64,000 nt of DNA from assembly GCA_018136815.1 (NCBI GenBank), contig CM030933.1, forward strand, positions 5,224,282 to 5,288,281, read 5' to 3'. This document shows positions 60,020 to 64,000 of the stretch, piece after piece (the first letter of the stretch is position 1; each line of letters opens with the position of its first letter). The notes beneath the pieces were generated by a model that made no database searches, was not told the origin of the DNA, and was given only the letters and a program-made list of their open reading frames with translations. Position numbers and translations under genes: made by a program. The stretch is from Isochrysis galbana (lineage: Eukaryota > Haptophyta > Isochrysidales > Isochrysidaceae).

Positions 60020-61252
60020 CTAGAAGCCAGAAGCGCTGATACTTCTCTCGCCGGAGCGAGTGGCCGCGGTGAGCCGCGGCCCCCATGAAAACAGGTTGCC
60101 CGGCTTGTCGATCACGAAATATGCGCCGTCTTCTTGGGATGCCTCGTCCTCACTAGTCCACCGTCCCAGGCCCAACTCCACGATCGCCTCGCCCAGCCGC
60201 TTGTACCAGAGCTCGACGTTCGCCGACGTGCACCATCGTTTTCGGTCGAGCTCAATTCGCCTCACCTTGCCTTCCGAGATCTCCACCTGTGTCTTGAAGC
60301 GTGCGTACCAATCTGCGCGGACGGCCTTGTGCTTGAAGAGTTCGGCGACCTCCGTGTCCTTGATGAGCATGTTGACCGTGCCCATGACAAGTGGGCGGCT
60401 CACACGCACACCCATTGCGCGCAGCGCAGATGCCCACATGTACAAGCGTTGACGTGCCTCAACAGGTAGCAAGCACTTTCTCCCTGACACAACTGGACTA
60501 ACAACAAATGCAGCCTTGTCCGCATCCCCCTCCACGGCAGCCATCGCTTTGGCCTGCGTTGCGGCTGCATGCAATGGCCAGTAAGACACCCTCACCCCCA
60601 CAGCTGCGAGCACCTTCGCTGCCTTCCGACCGTCGACCGGAAGCCTCCCAGCCACCATCTCCTTTGCTGCCCACTTCACACCCTCACGATACATGCCGCG
60701 CGTCCGCCCTACGCCGTATTGGCGGCCATCGCCAATGCGCTTGCAGCCGGCCTGCAGCTTCTCCTTGAGCTCGTCCAGGTTGTACCCAAGCAGCTGCCCC
60801 AAGCGCGTGGCACCATGTTCCGTCGGATGCGGCGGCGATGCCGATGCGTCTCTGTTGGCTCTCCTTGCTCCACCGGACCGCGGCGGTAAAGGCACGACGC
60901 CGCGCCGGATGCGGTCCAGCATCTCTTCCCCGATATGCTGCTCCCAGTAGAGGAAGCGCTGCCTGTCGATCCCGAACTCCTTGGCCCACTGGGACTTGGT
61001 GGTCAATTCCGAGCGATCGGCGTCGGGGTGGTGCCAGTGGCAAATGGCGCCGAGAGCCCTTTTCTTCGTGTCATCGGCCGGCGAGGCGCGCCTACCGACT
61101 GTATATGATACTGAGGCACGCGCCCGTCGCGCGGGACGCCCGCCGCGCGCGCCGCCTGGCCCCTCCTCACCTCGAAGGACGCTTTCGTCGGGGTCGAGCC
61201 CAGACGCCGACGTCACCTCTGGAGACCCGTCGTTCGCGCCGAGCGAAGCCAT
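60020..61252 (-). CDS. Truncated DDE-superfamily transposase (helix-turn-helix part)
   Basis: 410 residues from ATG 61252. Residues 60-120 hold a helix-turn-helix (TTKSQWAKEFGIDRQRFLYW). Residues 270-380 resemble the CENP-B-like second HTH and the approach to a DDE domain: ALRAMGVRVSRPLVMGTVNM, VRADWYARFKTQVEIS, and RRIELDRKRWCTSANVELWY. The catalytic Asp/Glu region that should follow is missing: the frame ends in GAYFVIDKPGNLFSWGPRLT and then CAGAAGC-type repeats next to the 35-bp repeat at 60000. It is probably a 3'-truncated copy or a domesticated DNA-binding remnant. Family assignment beyond the DDE type is uncertain. Confidence 0.55.
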   Translation of the reverse strand: MASLGANDGSPEVTSASGLDPDESVLRGEEGPGGARGGRPARRARASVSYTVGRRASPADDTKKRALGAICHWHHPDADRSELTTKSQWAKEFGIDRQRFLYWEQHIGEEMLDRIRRGVVPLPPRSGGARRANRDASASPPHPTEHGATRLGQLLGYNLDELKEKLQAGCKRIGDGRQYGVGRTRGMYREGVKWAAKEMVAGRLPVDGRKAAKVLAAVGVRVSYWPLHAAATQAKAMAAVEGDADKAAFVVSPVVSGRKCLLPVEARQRLYMWASALRAMGVRVSRPLVMGTVNMLIKDTEVAELFKHKAVRADWYARFKTQVEISEGKVRRIELDRKRWCTSANVELWYKRLGEAIVELGLGRWTSEDEASQEDGAYFVIDKPGNLFSWGPRLTAATRSGERSISASGF

Positions 61253-61986
61253 GCACGCCCAGAGGCCGGGAGTGGTGCCCTAGCCCCTAGGCAGGTCGCC
61301 CACGGGGCCGGCTCAGCCTCCCTGGGGAGCTGTGGCCACGAAGGACACCACTGCCAGGAGATGGGCACGCGCCAGGAGTTGGCTACACGCCGAGTAGCCG
61401 GGCCCAAAACTCTGCACACAGCAGCAATGATTCACACCCACAAAGCAGGTGTTTTATTTTTCGCAGCACGTGCTTGCTTGTGCGCTTACAGGCGGGGTGT
61501 GCTCGGCACTGCTTCTATTCTTAGCTCGGCTCCTGCCAGCTTCTCTCTCTCGCGCGCGGGAGGCAGAGCGATATACCGCCCCTCACAGTCCGACGAGAGA
61601 GAAGCCGCGAGGGCCACCGACGATTCTAACGTAAACAGGTGGATCATTGATAAGAAAACGAATGGCGGGAGAGCGCAGCTCGGAATCGAGAGGGGGGGGG
61701 GGGGGGCGAGAGGGAAGGGGGGGCGCGGAATAAAGTCTGGGCCCGCAGGGGCCAGCAGCGCGGACGCCGCCACCCAGCCGGAGGTGGCCTCCCTCTCTCA
61801 CACACAGAGCCCGCGCCAGGGCTGGGCGAGACGGTCGGCTGTGAGCCCTTTTGGGCCTCCCATCCCGTTCGAATGCCCCTTGGCCTCACCTCCTATCCCC
61901 CTCCCCCGCCCTCCACCTGAATCCCCCCCCCCGCACTCCCCCAACCCCCGCTCCCCGCCCCCTCTCCCTCTTCTCCTCACGCAGTC
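61253..61986. other. Intergenic and 5' region of HDAC
   Basis: Contains an 18-G run (about 61692-61709) and C-rich sequence immediately upstream of the HDAC start. No gene. Confidence 0.45.
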
Positions 61987-63652
61987 ATGTCGCGGGCGAG
62001 CGGCAAGCAGCGCGTCTGCTACTTTTATGACTCGGACATAGGAAACTACTACTACGGACAGGGCCATCCGATGAAGCCGCACCGGATCCGGATGGCGCAC
62101 CACCTGCTGCTCAACTACGGGCTCTATAGGAAGATGGAGATCTACGTGCGTGCGCACACCTGCGCGGCGAGCTGGTGCATGCGCCAACGCACTATTTCCC
62201 ACACGCTCGACACCACTGCCCTCGCAGCGGCCGAGTCCCGCCACGTTTGATGATCTCCGCAAGTTCCACTCGGACGAATACGTCAAATTCCTGAGGCACA
62301 TCACTCCCGACAACATGGGTGACTTTGCCAAGCAGATGCAGAGATGTAGGTTCCCTCGCACCTGCTGCTCCATTCTGTGGGGACTAGGTCATGTGGGCCT
62401 AGTCGTCAGGCGCGTGGGTTGAGCCGATGCTGTGCCTCGGCTGCACAACAACAGCAAGCAAGCGCGACGCCATTTTTGCGACTTGGCACATCCAGCTTGT
62501 TGCTAACTTAGCTCTTCACTTTTCTCTCAGTCAATGTCGGCGAGGATTGCCCCGTGTTTGAGGGCTTGTATCAGTTCTGTCAGGCAAGTTCTGGCGGCTC
62601 GATTGGTGCGTTCCTGTTCGCCTTGCGGCTCGGTCAGATAGTCGGCGCCTTTAAGCTGCACATCTCGCCATGAATGCATGCAGCCGCGCCGCACGTTGCT
62701 CACCGTGCAGTGTTCCCGCCCCGCCTCAGGTGGCGCCGTCAAGCTGAACAAAGAAACTTCCGAGGTTGCCATCAACTGGGCGGGCGGCCTGCACCACGCA
62801 AAGAAGTCGGAGGCCTCGGGCTTTTGCTACGCCAACGACATTGTACTCGCAATCCTCGAGCTACTCAAGCACCACAAGCGTGTGCTCTACATCGACATTG
62901 ACATCCACCATGGCGATGGCGTCGAGGAGGCCTTCTACACGACCGACCGAGTATTGACAGTCTCTTTCCACAAGTTCGGAGAGTACTTCCCGGGCACAGG
63001 CGATGTGAAAGACATTGGCGCTAACGCGGGGAAATACTATTCGGTTAACTTCCCGCTCAAAGACGGGATTACCGACGAGTCGTATGCCTCCATCTTCAAG
63101 CCGGTTATCGGCCAGATCATGCAGCTCTATCAGCCCGGCGCCATCGTGCTGCAGTGCGGAGCAGACTCCCTATGTGGCGACCGCCTTGGATGCTTCAATT
63201 TGACCATCAAGGGACACGCCGAGTGCGTCAACTTTGTGCTGAAGCAGAAGCTGCCGACCCTGATCCTCGGTGGTGGCGGTTACACAATCCGCAACGTCTC
63301 GCGCTGTTGGACATACGAGACCGCCGTTGTGCTCAATGAGGACATATCCGATGACCTGCCTTACAACGAGTACTACGAGTACTATGGTCCCGACTATAAG
63401 CTTCACTACCAGGCGTCCTCGACGTCGGACAACCTCAACCTGCCCGAGAACCTCGAGAAGATCAAGGCCAAGGTCTTCGAGCACTTGAGGCAATTGCAGC
63501 CCGCGCCAAACGTGCAGATGCACGTGGCCCCTTCCTCGGCGCAGGATGATGACGAGGAAGACGGTGCGGCGGATTTGCGTTTCAGCGACCGGGATGCGGA
63601 TTCCCGACAGGAGCACGGGGCAGAATTCTACGACACCAAGCCTGGGGAGTGA
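61987..63652 (+). CDS. Class I histone deacetylase (RPD3/HDAC1-3 type), four exons
   Basis: Exons 61987-62145, 62228-62345, 62531-62605 and 62730-63652 join (phases 0, 1, 1) into 424 residues. Introns are 82, 185 and 124 nt, each GT...AG. The class I order is complete: [48 protein letters not shown], the catalytic His pair in [16 protein letters not shown], zinc-ligand Asp/His in [17 protein letters not shown], the third ligand in [14 protein letters not shown], and the transition-state Tyr in [10 protein letters not shown]. The short acidic tail (DDDEEDG) fits HDAC1-3-like enzymes. It removes acetyl groups from histone tails in nuclear co-repressor complexes. Reading straight through intron 3 would give a false N-terminus near 62678. 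Start ATG 61987 gives the canonical N-terminus. Confidence 0.95.
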
Positions 63653-64000
63653 AGCGTGAGGGCGTGGGAGCACCGAAGGCGTTAGGCCCAGACTAACCTG
63701 ATGGCCATACCCTCCACATGATGTTGCGCCGCTCGTCCATACTAGGCAGTCGTGTGTGTGCCGGGGTCGCACGGCCTTCATGCATTCACATGGTACCCAG
63801 CTCATGCGCTATGAGTAATGCACCGTGTCGCAGCCCACAGTAGTCGCATGACTAGCTGAACTAGTAAACAAGTTAGTATTACGTACGCTTTGACCGCTGA
63901 CGCCGTTGTCAATTCACGCAACTATTTAACTACTTTCGTTCCAAAAGGAGCTGTAACGCAGGCTTTTGTTGAAGGGGTTAGCTTGTAGCTTGCAGGGACA
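63653..64000. other. 3' flank of HDAC, no gene seen
   Basis: Moderately AT-rich; no frame with recognisable motifs before the window ends. Confidence 0.4.

Noticed and set aside
59766..60086. 106-codon minus frame as the missing transposase C-terminus
   Set aside because: No DDE motif, and it crosses the 35-bp repeat; unrelated sequence.
62555..62590. GC-AG intron after FCQ (CAG|GCAAGT) in HDAC
   Set aside because: Reading on to the GTGCGT donor at 62606 gives the conserved SSGGSIGG junction and correct phase, so the GC site is not needed.

Overview
The window is GC-rich nuclear DNA from a eukaryote. Many genes have GT-AG introns, long homopolymer and GA/CT tracts interrupt the sequence, and decayed retroelements fill the space between genes. 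CC2D2A (ciliary transition zone) and a long ASPM-like spindle protein together point to a lineage that builds cilia or flagella. A sulfotransferase fused to WSC modules would fit a unicellular alga, for example a haptophyte-like or related flagellate, but the sequence does not settle the taxon.

Layout. 0-2.7 kb: the N-terminus of a SAM-like protein leaving the left edge and a three-exon minimal calpain, both on the minus strand. 2.7-12 kb: transposon territory, with a Ty3/Gypsy reverse-transcriptase relic and a LINE-type retroelement (5045-8738) bounded by a visible target-site duplication, then a small cpn10 gene (9582-9884). 12-18 kb: dispersed repeats around a sulfotransferase-WSC gene (13126-15420). 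18.4-22 kb: an ITFG1/TIP (LINKIN) homologue in three exons. 22-27 kb: LINE tail, a duplicated block carrying a 16-bp palindromic array, and a hAT transposase whose C-terminus has been replaced by a repeat. 27.8-34.5 kb: ASPM homologue. 35-39 kb: decayed hydroxylase and acetyltransferase fragments and an ADD-finger gene. 39.3-43.7 kb: intronless CC2D2A. 45 kb: twin-Cx9C protein. 46-50 kb: a tandemly duplicated LTR-like repeat with tRNA-like promoter boxes. 50.6-52.1 kb: Msp1/ATAD1 AAA ATPase. 52-54.3 kb: LINE fragment and repeat modules shared with 12-13 kb. 54.9-58.5 kb: divergently arranged UBC9 and RFC4. 59-61 kb: foldback and truncated DNA transposase. 62-63.7 kb: class I histone deacetylase.

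The cellular genes are mostly unrelated housekeeping functions: protein folding and mitochondrial quality control (cpn10, Cx9C protein, Msp1), nuclear functions (UBC9, RFC4, ADD protein, HDAC), and cytoskeleton or cilium (ASPM, CC2D2A). I see no operon-like logic. The least expected content is in the mobile DNA: a LINE derivative that kept its endonuclease and C-terminal zinc motif but lacks reverse transcriptase, a short third reading frame that differs between two LINE copies mainly at synonymous sites, and several repeat families whose 5' and 3' ends are mixed and matched. All exon boundaries were inferred by eye from splice consensus, reading phase and family homology; none is tested with RNA data.
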